From an uncultured bacterium (GTDB taxonomy: Bacteria > Cyanobacteriota > Vampirovibrionia > Gastranaerophilales > Gastranaerophilaceae): DNA of 64,000 nucleotides. Under the pieces are notes generated by a model. The model was not told the origin of the DNA. It was given only the letters and a program-made list of their open reading frames with translations, and did not search any database. Positions 33,431-42,997 of this stretch are shown in pieces (positions within the stretch are counted from its first letter, which is position 1; every line of letters begins with the position of its first letter). The translations under genes were made by a program, and so were the position numbers. The stretch spans positions 185,596 to 249,595 of the forward strand of contig CADAYE010000001.1 in NCBI GenBank assembly GCA_902792085.1, read 5' to 3'.

Positions 33431-35986
33431 ATGAAGAGATTATTGTGCACATTTTTGGCATTTATGATTGCTATTATATTTAGCGGAAGTGCTTTGGCGG
33501 TACAGGAATCGCCTATGCAGGCGCAGGCACGATTAAAACAGGCAAAAATTGAGCAAATGCTGAAAAATGCAAAGCCTATTGAATTGGCATTTGTTTTTGA
33601 CGGACCGTCAGAGAAAAATTTAGAAGTTTTAAAAACTTTCCAACAAACTATTACAATTTCTTTACTGCCTGATTACAGAGCCGTATTTCCAAAAGATTTA
33701 ATTTTTGTAGGGGACTGGACTGAAAAAGGTGCAAAAGTTGCATCTGACAAGGCTCTCAATTCAAGAGCAAGAATGGTTATTTCTTTAGGCTATATGTCAA
33801 GTAATTATTATTCAGATAAAAAAGACAAGAAAAAATATGTCGTAACTATCGAACAGTATGGTTTAAGAGATTTCGGGAATAAATTTTTTAACCCGATTCA
33901 GCAGACGGCAAACGATTTTTATACTTTCAAGGTGTTAGTTCCGTCAATAAAAAAAGCGGCAATTTTGATGAATGAGAATTTTTATAAAACCGAAACAAAC
34001 TGGAAAGCAAGTGTTCAACAGAAATTGAAAGAAAAAAATTGCGATTTGAATTTTGTAATTGTTCCGATTAATTCAAATTTAAAAGCATCTTTGGCTAAAA
34101 TACCATCTGATGTTGACGGGATTTTTGTTACACCTTTATACAATCTGACAACTGCACAGAGAAAAGAAGTTTATGATTATGCTATCAGCAGAAAACTTCC
34201 GTCTTACTCAATTGTAGGTAAAGAAGATGTTGAACTTGGTGCAATGCTTGGTACTTCTACAATGGATGTTGATAAGAAGATTGCTGAAGCAACATCATTT
34301 AATATTCACGGTGTTTTACACGGTAACGTAGTTAAAAATGAAAGAATACCTTTTTATGATGACAAGGTGATTTTCTATAACTCTGATACCGGTGAAGCGG
34401 TTGATTATACTCCGCCTTTAAGACTTTTAAATAATTCGGTAACTATTACACATAAACAGTTGCCAAAATATTCATTGGGAACTTTGATTGATGCGTTGGA
34501 TGAAACAAACTTGGATATAAAAAGAAAGCAATTCTTAATTAGTGCGGCGCGTCGTTCGGTTGCAAGTGCATATTTAAGATATTTGCCAACATTAAGACTG
34601 GATTTGGGTTATCAGTCTTATAATGATGCTTATGCCCGTTCATATTCAGGTGTTCCAACTCATGCAGGGCAGTTTACCGTAGCAATGGATCAGGTTTTAT
34701 ATTCACCCGATTTGGTCACCAATATTATTGTTAAACATAAAAAGTTAAAATTTGATAAAGCGGAAGAACTTTTGACAAGGGCAAATACGGAATATCATGT
34801 AGGGAATTTGTTTATCGATACTTTGATGCTTGAAAATATGATAAAAGTTCAGGAAGAATCTTTGCAGGAAACAAGAGAAAATCTTGCTATGGCAAGGGTA
34901 AGAGAAAAGACAGGTAAATGCGGCTATGAAGAAGTTTTTCGCTGGGCAGGCGAAGTCAGCGAGCAGGAAAAAAGACTTCTTGCTATGCAGGCAGATTATA
35001 AAAATTTGAAGGTTACTATAAATAAACTTTTAAATAAAGACCAAAAATCTGATTTTGCATTTGTGCCTTTGACGGCAAGTGACCCTGCATTCTTTACTAC
35101 TGATTTGCATATTATTGACCATGTAAGAGATCCTAAAAAACTTGGAAAATTTACTGATATGCTGGTTGAAGAAGCAATTTATTTGTCACCTGAAACAACA
35201 AAATTAAAAGCCGCTATTGCTATGAAAAAAGCAGAAATGGCTAATTATATTCAAAAGTTTGTATTACCTAATGCAAAAATGTCATTAGAGTACGGTACAA
35301 TGTTTGACAGGGCATTACCTTATGAAGATGCTGCCCATAATCAGTTGCGTTCGGGCACTGCATCCGCAACTTCAGGTGCTACTCAGGCACAAACTTTTGC
35401 TGAGACTTATGCTGCAACGGGTAATGCAACCGCCGCTGCAACAGCAGGTGTTGGTGCAGGTTCACAGGCTTTTGGTAATGCATGGAACAGTTCACCTTAT
35501 TTGAATCTTGATAAAACATCTTTAAGGTTCTTTATCGGTGCTCAATGGAAACCAATTGAAGGCGGACATAAGTTTGCTGAAATAGCAAGATGCAAGGCTG
35601 AACTCAATGAACTTAATGCATATTTAGAAGAAGTTAATACTGAAATTGAAATGCAGGTTCGTTCGGTTGTAAACAGAGCAATTTCAAAATACTTTATGAT
35701 TGAAAAATCTTATAAGGCAATGTTTGCTCAAAGTGAAAACTATCAGATGGTTAAGGCTAAATATTTAAGGGGAGAAGTTCCGATTAACCAAATTGCTGAT
35801 GCTCATAAACTTTATTATGATGCAAAGCTTGATGCTATGAATTCTCAATATGAGTTCTTTAAAGAACTTATCTGGGTGCAGAGAGGTCTATTATCTGTAA
35901 ATTGGTCTAAGGCAAGTGATGAAGCAAAACGCTGGATAAAATCTATTCCTGCAATCTTACCGGCAGAAGAAGATTTTACATTATAA
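33431..35986 (+). CDS. fusion of ABC-type substrate-binding domain and TolC-like outer-membrane domain
   Basis: The 851-residue protein begins with a signal peptide (LLCTFLAFMIAIIFSG...ALA). Residues about 45-310 look like an ABC_sub_bind/TrpX-type periplasmic domain (ELAFVFDGPSEKNLEVLKTF, ARMVISLGYMSS, KKAAILMNENFYKTETNW, VDGIFVTPLYNLTTAQRKEV, LGAMLGTSTMDVDKKIAEAT). Residues about 360-840 look like a TolC/OEP module with long helices and two repeats (ARRSVASAYLRYLPTLRLDLG, then after the middle IQKFVLPNAKMSLEYG and PNLDKTSLRFFIGAQWKP-like segment). A Thr/Ala-rich linker sits near 640-690. Fusing a binding protein to an export channel is unusual. Partner pump genes are absent. Confidence 0.75.
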   Translation: MKRLLCTFLAFMIAIIFSGSALAVQESPMQAQARLKQAKIEQMLKNAKPIELAFVFDGPSEKNLEVLKTFQQTITISLLPDYRAVFPKDLIFVGDWTEKGAKVASDKALNSRARMVISLGYMSSNYYSDKKDKKKYVVTIEQYGLRDFGNKFFNPIQQTANDFYTFKVLVPSIKKAAILMNENFYKTETNWKASVQQKLKEKNCDLNFVIVPINSNLKASLAKIPSDVDGIFVTPLYNLTTAQRKEVYDYAISRKLPSYSIVGKEDVELGAMLGTSTMDVDKKIAEATSFNIHGVLHGNVVKNERIPFYDDKVIFYNSDTGEAVDYTPPLRLLNNSVTITHKQLPKYSLGTLIDALDETNLDIKRKQFLISAARRSVASAYLRYLPTLRLDLGYQSYNDAYARSYSGVPTHAGQFTVAMDQVLYSPDLVTNIIVKHKKLKFDKAEELLTRANTEYHVGNLFIDTLMLENMIKVQEESLQETRENLAMARVREKTGKCGYEEVFRWAGEVSEQEKRLLAMQADYKNLKVTINKLLNKDQKSDFAFVPLTASDPAFFTTDLHIIDHVRDPKKLGKFTDMLVEEAIYLSPETTKLKAAIAMKKAEMANYIQKFVLPNAKMSLEYGTMFDRALPYEDAAHNQLRSGTASATSGATQAQTFAETYAATGNATAAATAGVGAGSQAFGNAWNSSPYLNLDKTSLRFFIGAQWKPIEGGHKFAEIARCKAELNELNAYLEEVNTEIEMQVRSVVNRAISKYFMIEKSYKAMFAQSENYQMVKAKYLRGEVPINQIADAHKLYYDAKLDAMNSQYEFFKELIWVQRGLLSVNWSKASDEAKRWIKSIPAILPAEEDFTL

Positions 35987-36008
35987 CTTGAACAATAATC
36001 AAAACGCA

Positions 36009-36040
36009 AAAACAGGAGAGTAAAAATACTCTCCTGTTTT
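36009..36040 (+). terminator. bidirectional hairpin terminator
   Basis: AAAACAGGAGAGTA and TACTCTCCTGTTTT form a perfect 14-bp stem with a 4-nt loop and a T-run, after the fusion gene. Confidence 0.85.
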
Positions 36041-36247
36041 CATAATATATGTTATATGCATGTTCATTTCTTTCTCTTTTATTGCGAGTAAAAGAGAAAG
36101 AAACAGAACCAAAGAAAGAGAAAAACGCAAAAGTACAATACCGCCTTACAGCGGCATAAGACTGCTATTGCAGTAATATGTGTTTTTGCCTGTTGGCAAA
36201 AATCTCTTAGCGCGCCTAAAACTACGGCGCGCATTTACTATGTAAAC
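36041..36247. repeat. partial copy of the long mosaic element
   Basis: TTCATTTCTTTCTCTTTTATTGCGAG... with its inverted partner AAAGAGAAAGAAACAGAACC forms a hairpin at about 36063-36112. It is followed by the shared block ATACCGCC-GGCGGCATAAGACTGC and GTTTTTGCC (36138-36195), found also at 44330, 49110 (inverted) and 51643. The ends with terminal inverted repeats are lacking. Confidence 0.6.
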
Positions 36248-36248
36248 C

Positions 36249-36282
36249 AAAAAAGAGTGCGATTATTAATCACACTCTTTTT
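36249..36282 (-). terminator. terminator of the acyl-CoA synthetase gene
   Basis: AAAAAGAGTG-C-GATTA and TAATC-A-CACTCTTTTT pair as a long stem with one mismatch; the minus-strand gene ends about 20 nt before it. Confidence 0.75.
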
Positions 36283-36302
36283 GTTTACTTATTTGTTTAA
36301 GA

Positions 36303-37979
36303 TTATACGCAGAGCATTTCTCTGACGTTTTTACGCTTAACTTTCAAAGTCGTTGTTTTTGGTAACGGATCTTTTGAAATTACAACCGAAGTCGGTCGTT
36401 TATATGGTGCAAGTTGCTGAGAGAGAGTTTTGACATCAAGTTTAATCATTCTGTCAATATCATCATCTGAATATGTGTTATACATCTCCGCTTTTGGTAC
36501 AACGACTGCAGTAACTTCTTCTGCCCCGTCTTTTGCTCCGAAACTTCTTGAAATCCCCAAAACGCAGACTTCTGCAACATAATGACTGTTTTCAAGTACC
36601 GATTCAACTTCCTCTGGGAATACTTTTTTGCCACCCTGCAAAACAATCATATTTTTAATTCTGCCTGTTATATATATATGACCGTCTTTGTCAATTTTTG
36701 CAATGTCACCTGTGTGAAGCCAACCGTCCTGGTCAATTACTTCTGCTGTCATTTCAGGCTGGTTGTGATAACCCTTCATAACAGAAGGACCTCTTAACCA
36801 TAATTCACCCGTTGATTCTTCAATTCTTGCTTCAAAGTGTCTTAACGGATGTCCAACTGATGCAAGTTCGCCACGCTTGTCGTAATTTACTGATACAACA
36901 GGGCTTGTTTCTGATAATCCGTAGCCTTGATATACTCTGATACCGATTCTTTCAAAAAACTCTCCGACCTCAACATCTAACGGCGCACCGCCTGAAATAC
37001 ATCCGAAGAATTTTCCGCCCCAACTTTGGTGTATTTTTTTGAATAATTTCCTTCTCATTTTGTATGACGGAATGAATTGTGCCGCAAAATACATCATTTT
37101 AAATAGAATTTGAACAAATTTCGGTGCTGTTGAAAGTTCTTTTTCTATCCCTGCTTTTAATAGTTTTAAAAATGCAGGAACGGCAATCATAAACTGAATA
37201 CCTTTTTCTTTCATTACCCCTGTGATGTCTTTTGGTTTGAAACTGCTTGTATAATAAACCGAAAATCCCGAATTTAAGAAAGTCGAAAATCCGACAGTCA
37301 TTTCAAATAAGTGATTCATTGGTAATATTGAAAGCATATTAATTTTCTGATTTTTCGGCAGAATAATATCAACAACTTCCATCAAATCAACAAGTTGGGC
37401 ATTAACATTTTGGAATGAAATTTCAACCCCTTTTGGCGCACCTGTTGTTCCTGATGTGTAAATAATAAATGCTGTTGATTTTGAACTTCTCTGACGCCAT
37501 TTGCCGTCATAATTGTCAGGAAAATCATAAATATTTTGAACATTTGTATCGTTTGTGTGTTCATCAATTACATAAATATGTTTAATTTCAGGAATCATTT
37601 TTTGCAATTCGAGTGCTGTCGGCAAATAATGTTGAGAGGCAAACATTACTGTAGGCAAACAATCTGACAAAATAGATTTTAATTCATATTTTGAAAGTTT
37701 AATATCCAAAGGTACAGTTGTTGTACCAGTCAAAACAGATGCAAATACACACGCACCGTATTCCGGTTTTGATTCTGATAAAATCGCAATACATTCCCCT
37801 TTTTTGATACCGACATCTTCAATCAGGTGTCTTGCAATTTTTCTTGATAAAAGTCCAAGTCCTTTGTAAGTAAATTCCTCCCAGCCGTATTGACCTTTTA
37901 TACCAAGTGCAACCCGTTCTTCGTAGTCGGCTGTCTTGTTTTGAATGTGAGACAAAATGTGACTATTCCGTAATTCCAT
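36303..37979 (-). CDS. AMP-dependent acyl-CoA synthetase (long-chain fatty acid CoA ligase family)
   Basis: The 558-residue enzyme adenylates a carboxylic acid, probably a fatty acid, and transfers it to CoA. It has the phosphate loop FIIYTSGTTGAPKGVEIS, YQGYGLSETSPVVS, GELWLRGPSVMKGYHNQPEMTAEV, DGWLHTGDIAKIDKDGHIY and the hinge GRIKNMIVLQGGKKVFPEEVE. It ends PLPKTTTLKVKRKNVRE with the catalytic Lys region. Substrate cannot be fixed. It is monocistronic. Confidence 0.9.
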   Translation of the reverse strand: MELRNSHILSHIQNKTADYEERVALGIKGQYGWEEFTYKGLGLLSRKIARHLIEDVGIKKGECIAILSESKPEYGACVFASVLTGTTTVPLDIKLSKYELKSILSDCLPTVMFASQHYLPTALELQKMIPEIKHIYVIDEHTNDTNVQNIYDFPDNYDGKWRQRSSKSTAFIIYTSGTTGAPKGVEISFQNVNAQLVDLMEVVDIILPKNQKINMLSILPMNHLFEMTVGFSTFLNSGFSVYYTSSFKPKDITGVMKEKGIQFMIAVPAFLKLLKAGIEKELSTAPKFVQILFKMMYFAAQFIPSYKMRRKLFKKIHQSWGGKFFGCISGGAPLDVEVGEFFERIGIRVYQGYGLSETSPVVSVNYDKRGELASVGHPLRHFEARIEESTGELWLRGPSVMKGYHNQPEMTAEVIDQDGWLHTGDIAKIDKDGHIYITGRIKNMIVLQGGKKVFPEEVESVLENSHYVAEVCVLGISRSFGAKDGAEEVTAVVVPKAEMYNTYSDDDIDRMIKLDVKTLSQQLAPYKRPTSVVISKDPLPKTTTLKVKRKNVREMLCV

Positions 37980-38159
37980 AAATAAACCCCAAATCTTTTA
38001 ATAAATCATACTTTTATCCCTATATTTTATAATTTATACATGTAAATGTCAATTATTGAAAAAGTATATATATTTTGAATGGAATATGGAACAATTCCTT
38101 AATAATTTTAACGCATATTAAATTTATGTTATCATTGTAATTAAACAAGGATTTTAAGT

Positions 38160-40511
38160 ATGAAAAAAGAATGGTTTTTGAAAAATAACGGGGATATTAA
38201 AGGTTCTTTGATAGAAAAACTTTTGATTTCAAGAGGAATTTCAACTCCTGAAGAAATTAAAAATTTTCTTAATCCTTTAGAGATGGAACTTACTTCTCCA
38301 AATGTATTTACTGATATGGAAAAAACGGTCGAAAGACTTGCAAAAGCCATTGATAATAATGAACCGATTTTGATATACGGAGATTTCGATGCTGACGGAG
38401 TGACTTCAACCTCGGTTTTGTATAAAACTTTCAAATATTTAGGCGGGAATGTCAATTACTTTATCCCTGACAGAGAAACTCAAGGTCACGGTTTGGATAC
38501 AAAGGCATTGACTTCGATAATGATAAAATTAAAGCCAAAAGTTATTATTACCGTTGACTGCGGAATATCTAATGTTACGGAGGTTAAATTCGTAAACAGT
38601 TTTAAAACGATTGATGTAATTATTACTGATCATCACGAAGCACCTGAAATTTTGCCTGACGCTTATGCAATTATTAATCCGAAAGCGCCGAATGCGTTGG
38701 ATGAAAAATTGTCTGCAAAACAAATTGAACATCTTACATATCTTGCAGGGTGCGGTGTTGCGCTAAAAGTTGCACAGGCACTTTTAACGCACTACGGTAA
38801 GAGTGCATTTGTGAATGAAATTTTACCGTTTGTTGCTGTTGGGACAATCGCCGATATTGTTCCGCTTTTAGGTGAAAACAGATATTTTGTCACAAAAGGG
38901 CTTGATTTGATTTCGCAGGGCAAACATGAGGGTTTGAAATTACTTTTAGAGAGTGCAAATTATGATATAACAAAAGGTATAACTTCCGAAAATATCGCTT
39001 TTGGTGTTGCACCGAGAATTAACGCATCAGGCAGGCTTGATAATGTTGATAATGCCGTAAAAGTTTTAATTTCGGATAATATTTCGGAAGTAAAAGTTGC
39101 AATAGAAAACTTAAATGAATTAAATTCTGTTCGTCAAAGGCTTTGTGATGATACATTTGAACAGGCGGAGCAGATGTATCTGAAAGAGGGAACAAAAGAA
39201 CCTGCAATTATTTTATATCACCAAGATTGGCATATCGGGATTATAGGAATTGTGGCTTCAAAATTTGTTGAAAAATATTACAAACCGACATTTTTAATGA
39301 CCAAAAAAGACGGAGTATATCGCTGCAGTGCAAGAAGTATAGAGGGAGTACCTTTGTATGATGTAATAAGTGAAAATGCCGAATTATTAGACGGTTTTGG
39401 GGGACATAAACTTGCTGCAGGATTAAGTTTCAGCGAAGAAAAATCCACTTTTGCAGATGTTAAAAAAGCACTTAATGAAACAGTTTCGCACTATGTTTCA
39501 GGACAGGATTTAAAACCGTTTATAAATATTGATTTGAAACTTGAAGCACCTGATATTTCGCTTGATTTCATCGAACATTTATCAGAACTTGAACCTTTTG
39601 GCGCGAATAATCCAAGTCCGGTTTTTGAAACAGATGATTTTGTCGTTTCAGAAAAAAGACTTATGGGTGAAAATGGCAAACATTTAAAACTTGTGGTATC
39701 AAAAGACGGTTACACTTTCCCTGCTATATGGTGGAGCAGGGGTGATGTTCCTTTGGGAGTTGGTGACAGGCTTGATCTGGCTTTTCATCCTCAAAAAAAT
39801 GAGTATAACGGAAATGTTTCAGTTCAATTAATTGTCGATGATATTCATAGCGAAAAATTGATTGAAGATGAACCGTCTGAAGAAAAACTAAAGATTTATG
39901 ATTACCGCCAAAAGACAGATTTTTTAAATAATGTAAATGATTATTTAAAAAATACAAATTCAAAAATTGGTGTATTTGCAGAATGTAAGACGGTCTTAGA
40001 TAGTATAAAACCTTATCCGGCAATAAGTTCAAGAGTTTTTACAAGAGAAAATGTGGATGAATATGATTTTGTAATGTTTTTTGATTATCCGACAGACAGA
40101 GAAACTTTTGATTACATAGTAAATACTGCAAAGCCAAAAGGTTTGCATTTTATGAATTTTGAACCGAAAATTTTTGACGAAATAACTTTGCTAAACACTT
40201 TTAACGGAATGATAAAATTTGCGATAAATAATAATAACGGAAAGGTTGAATTTGTGCGTTGCGCAAGTTTTTTGGGCAAATCATTTGAGGTTGTAGAATC
40301 TTTGCTTAATTTGTTTGTGGAGTTCGGGTGTATAGAAATTTCTCAAAAAACAGACAGTTTTTATGTAGTTACGGCAAAAAATATTGAGAATGTATCAAAG
40401 ATTTTGAAAAGTCCGCAGTATGCGCAGATATTTGAACTTGCGCAGGAATGTGATATGTTCCGCCAAAGTTTGCTGGAAGATGATTTGGAACAGGTTGTTT
40501 ACGGTGGGTAA
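38160..40511 (+). CDS. recJ: single-stranded-DNA-specific exonuclease RecJ
   Basis: The 783-residue protein has DHH motifs YGDFDADGVTSTSVLYKT, TVDCGISN and TDHHEAPE, PRINASGRLDN, the DHHA1 part with GFGGHKLAAGLS, and an OB-fold region (FETDDFVVSEKRLMGENGKH). A C-terminal extension of about 200 residues, longer than in E. coli RecJ, follows, as in cyanobacterial and Gram-positive RecJ. It degrades ssDNA 5'-3' in repair. AAGGA precedes the ATG. Confidence 0.93.
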   Translation: MKKEWFLKNNGDIKGSLIEKLLISRGISTPEEIKNFLNPLEMELTSPNVFTDMEKTVERLAKAIDNNEPILIYGDFDADGVTSTSVLYKTFKYLGGNVNYFIPDRETQGHGLDTKALTSIMIKLKPKVIITVDCGISNVTEVKFVNSFKTIDVIITDHHEAPEILPDAYAIINPKAPNALDEKLSAKQIEHLTYLAGCGVALKVAQALLTHYGKSAFVNEILPFVAVGTIADIVPLLGENRYFVTKGLDLISQGKHEGLKLLLESANYDITKGITSENIAFGVAPRINASGRLDNVDNAVKVLISDNISEVKVAIENLNELNSVRQRLCDDTFEQAEQMYLKEGTKEPAIILYHQDWHIGIIGIVASKFVEKYYKPTFLMTKKDGVYRCSARSIEGVPLYDVISENAELLDGFGGHKLAAGLSFSEEKSTFADVKKALNETVSHYVSGQDLKPFINIDLKLEAPDISLDFIEHLSELEPFGANNPSPVFETDDFVVSEKRLMGENGKHLKLVVSKDGYTFPAIWWSRGDVPLGVGDRLDLAFHPQKNEYNGNVSVQLIVDDIHSEKLIEDEPSEEKLKIYDYRQKTDFLNNVNDYLKNTNSKIGVFAECKTVLDSIKPYPAISSRVFTRENVDEYDFVMFFDYPTDRETFDYIVNTAKPKGLHFMNFEPKIFDEITLLNTFNGMIKFAINNNNGKVEFVRCASFLGKSFEVVESLLNLFVEFGCIEISQKTDSFYVVTAKNIENVSKILKSPQYAQIFELAQECDMFRQSLLEDDLEQVVYGG

Positions 40512-40532
40512 ATTTTATACTAAAATAATATT

Positions 40533-41625
40533 ATGGAGACAGAATTAAAACAGGAATTGAATATAATTAAACCTCGATTTGAAAAAATCAAGGAGTGTCT
40601 TTGACCCGAAAAATCTTGAAAAAGACTTGGAAAAATTAAATTCCCAAATGCAAAATCCAGATATTTGGAATGATAGCGAAAAGGTCTCAAAAATCGGTCA
40701 GGAAGTCAAAGAAAAAAAAGAAATTCTTGATAAATTAAACGGCTGGGAACAGGTTATTGATGATGCTTCAACTTCTTTGGAGTTGGGCGACGATGAACTT
40801 ATATCTTTGAGTTTTGAGGGGTTAAAAACTCTGTCTAAAGAACTTGAAAAATTTGAACTTCAGCAGATGTTGTCAGGGGAATACGATAGTGCAGATGCGA
40901 TTTTGATGATAAATTCAGGCGCAGGCGGTACGGATGCGCAGGATTGGGCGAGTATGCTTTTGCGAATGTATATGCGCTGGGTGGAAAATCGCGGCTGGAA
41001 GTGTGAACTTTTAGACAGACTTGACGGTGAAGAAGCAGGGATTAAATCCGCTACCGTAAAAATTACGGGCAAATATGCTTTTGGGTATGCAAAGGCAGAA
41101 AAAGGGGTGCATCGTTTGGTCAGAATTTCACCGTTCAATGCTAACGGAAAGCGTCAGACAAGTTTTGCCTCAGTTGATGTTTCTCCTATTGTTGAAAATT
41201 TTGAAAAAGAAATTGTTATTCCTGCTGAAGATTTGGAAATTACCACAATGCGCTCAGGCGGAGCAGGCGGACAGAATGTTAATAAAGTCGAAACTGCTGT
41301 GCGAATTTTGCATAAACCGTCAGGGATTGTTGTAAAATGCCAGCAGGAACGCTCTCAACTTCAAAACAAAGAATATGCAATGCAGATTCTTGTATCAAAA
41401 CTTCTTGCAATAAAAGAAGAAGAACAGGAAAAGAAAATGGCGCAACTTCGAGGTGAAACTGCGAATATCGATTTTGGTTCGCAAATTCGCTCTTATGTTT
41501 TTCATCCGTATAAAATGGTCAAAGATCACAGGACAGGTTTTGAAGTCGGAAATGTTGACAGTGTGATGGACGGCGATTTGGATGGATTTGTCGAGAGCTT
41601 TTTAAGGAGTAAAGTTGGAGAGTAA
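40533..41625 (+). CDS. prfB: peptide chain release factor 2, programmed +1 frameshift
   Basis: Translation begins at ATG 40533 and reads 23 codons ([16 protein letters not shown], then KECL) to an in-frame TGA at 40602-40604. A +1 shift continues as [15 protein letters not shown] to the stop at 41625, giving about 364 residues. The product carries the GGQ motif in [18 protein letters not shown] and the SPF-type recognition motif ([15 protein letters not shown]). RF2 releases at UGA and UAA. No Shine-Dalgarno lies before 40533, and TAAAAT at 40521-40526 suggests a leaderless start. Confidence 0.95.
40590..40605 (+). promoter_or_regulatory. RF2 frameshift site
   Basis: AAGGAG (40590-40595) acts as an internal Shine-Dalgarno three nucleotides before CTT TGA C (40599-40605), the classic slippery codon and UGA of prfB. 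Low RF2 favours slippage to GAC, giving autoregulation. Confidence 0.93.
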
Positions 41626-41668
41626 ATGTAGGTCGGCATTGCTATGCCGACAAGATGTGGAGTAGGTT

Positions 41669-42757
41669 ATGGAAGTTACAAATAAAGATATTTTAAAACA
41701 TTATTTATCATCAATTTTGGTTTACGGGGTTATTCTTTTAATTCTTTTTGTCAGTCCGCTGTTTAATCAGAATATTGAAAACCCTTGGACAAGTTATTTT
41801 GCTGTCCTGCTTATATATTACATTTTGTATGTAATTTTTGCCTATCCGATTTTTAAAAAGTTCAAACCTCAGACGATTTTAGAATCAAGAAATGTTGTTA
41901 TTGTTAATTATTTTAAGCGCCAATTTTTAAAAGGCAGGAATATTGAACAAAAATTATTTGAAATGAACTTAAACGAAAATGAAAAACAGGCATTTGTAAT
42001 TCTTTTTATAAAGACATTTTTCGGGGTGTATTCGCTTAATCTTTTGTGTAACAAATTTTTGCCCCAAATGAGTTACAATTTTGATTTTTTGAGTGAAATG
42101 TTTTCTCAAAGTGCGCAATATATTCAGACAAGCGGTGTATTAGGCGGAATGATGCAGTTTATTGATGATACCGCAGATATGTGGCTGACTTTTATGTTTA
42201 CAATCAGTGCGTTAATCTTTGCGTTTAGTTATTTAACCGAAGCCGATTTTCTGAAAAACAGAATAAAATACGCCGATACGACACCTTTGGGAATTTTGAG
42301 CTGCATAATGTGTTTTTATCCGTTTACTTTGATAACGGAAAGACTTTTCCCTGTAAATATGCGTGAACTTGTGCCGATAGAAGATTTATATTTGAGAATA
42401 GCCGTTTACATTTTTGCGATTTTAGTCAATTTTATTTCAATGTTTGCGATTTTAAGGCTTGGCACAAAAGCGGGGAATCTTACAAACAGAGGGATTGTAA
42501 CGGGTTTTCCGTATAATGTGGTAAGACATCCTGATTATGCTATGCAGATATGTTATGTAATTTTAACTTTTGTTCCGTTATATGTGGCAGGAGATTTGAA
42601 TATTTTAGGCGATGTTGTGTTGACAGTCGGAATGATATTGTGGATTGGGGTTTATGTTTTGCGAGCAATAACAGAAGAACGAAATCTGATAAAAGATGAC
42701 GAGTACAAAGCATATTGTCAGAAGGTCAAATATAGGTTTATACCGAAAGTATATTAA
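41669..42757 (+). CDS. integral membrane methyltransferase-like protein (ICMT/PEMT fold)
   Basis: The 362-residue protein has about eight hydrophobic segments. Its last 120 residues resemble the isoprenylcysteine carboxyl methyltransferase/phospholipid methyltransferase fold: FPYNVVRHPDYAMQICYVIL (RHPxY) and AITEERNLIKDDEYKAYCQKV (the conserved EExxL and Y region). It would methylate a lipid-linked or hydrophobic substrate using SAM. The N-terminal half is not recognisable. It begins 43 nt after prfB across a GTCGGCATTGCTATGCCGAC hairpin. Confidence 0.75.
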   Translation: MEVTNKDILKHYLSSILVYGVILLILFVSPLFNQNIENPWTSYFAVLLIYYILYVIFAYPIFKKFKPQTILESRNVVIVNYFKRQFLKGRNIEQKLFEMNLNENEKQAFVILFIKTFFGVYSLNLLCNKFLPQMSYNFDFLSEMFSQSAQYIQTSGVLGGMMQFIDDTADMWLTFMFTISALIFAFSYLTEADFLKNRIKYADTTPLGILSCIMCFYPFTLITERLFPVNMRELVPIEDLYLRIAVYIFAILVNFISMFAILRLGTKAGNLTNRGIVTGFPYNVVRHPDYAMQICYVILTFVPLYVAGDLNILGDVVLTVGMILWIGVYVLRAITEERNLIKDDEYKAYCQKVKYRFIPKVY

Positions 42758-42761
42758 TTTT

Positions 42762-42917
42762 GATAATTATATACTATTTTACAGTAGCATGTCTTTGCGA
42801 ACGAAGTGAAGCAATCCAGCCGTTTGTGTTTGGCTGTCGTTAGTATAATGGATTGCCGCGTCGCTGTCGCTCCTTGCAATGACAGACATATTTACTGTGA
42901 CATTGTATATAGTTACC
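42762..42917. repeat. small inverted-repeat element with CAATGACA module
   Basis: The ends GATAATTATATACTATTTTACAGTA and, inverted, GGTAACTATATACAATG-CACAGTA correspond imperfectly (given here only in part). Inside is the GTCTTTGCGAACGAAG...TGGATTG...CTTGCAATGACAGAC module, itself a hairpin. A half copy of the end lies at 44068-44107. It resembles a small MITE. Confidence 0.5.
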
Positions 42918-42997
42918 TTAATTTCTAACTGCCTTAGTGCCTTATTGCCTTTTTATGCTAAAATTGTTACACTTGAACATAATTGAAAGGCAAAATT

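Noticed and set aside
40579..41625. prfB starting at a TTG at 40579
   Set aside because: That start lies inside the frameshift region. The 23-codon upstream frame with the RF2 slippery site explains the gene better.
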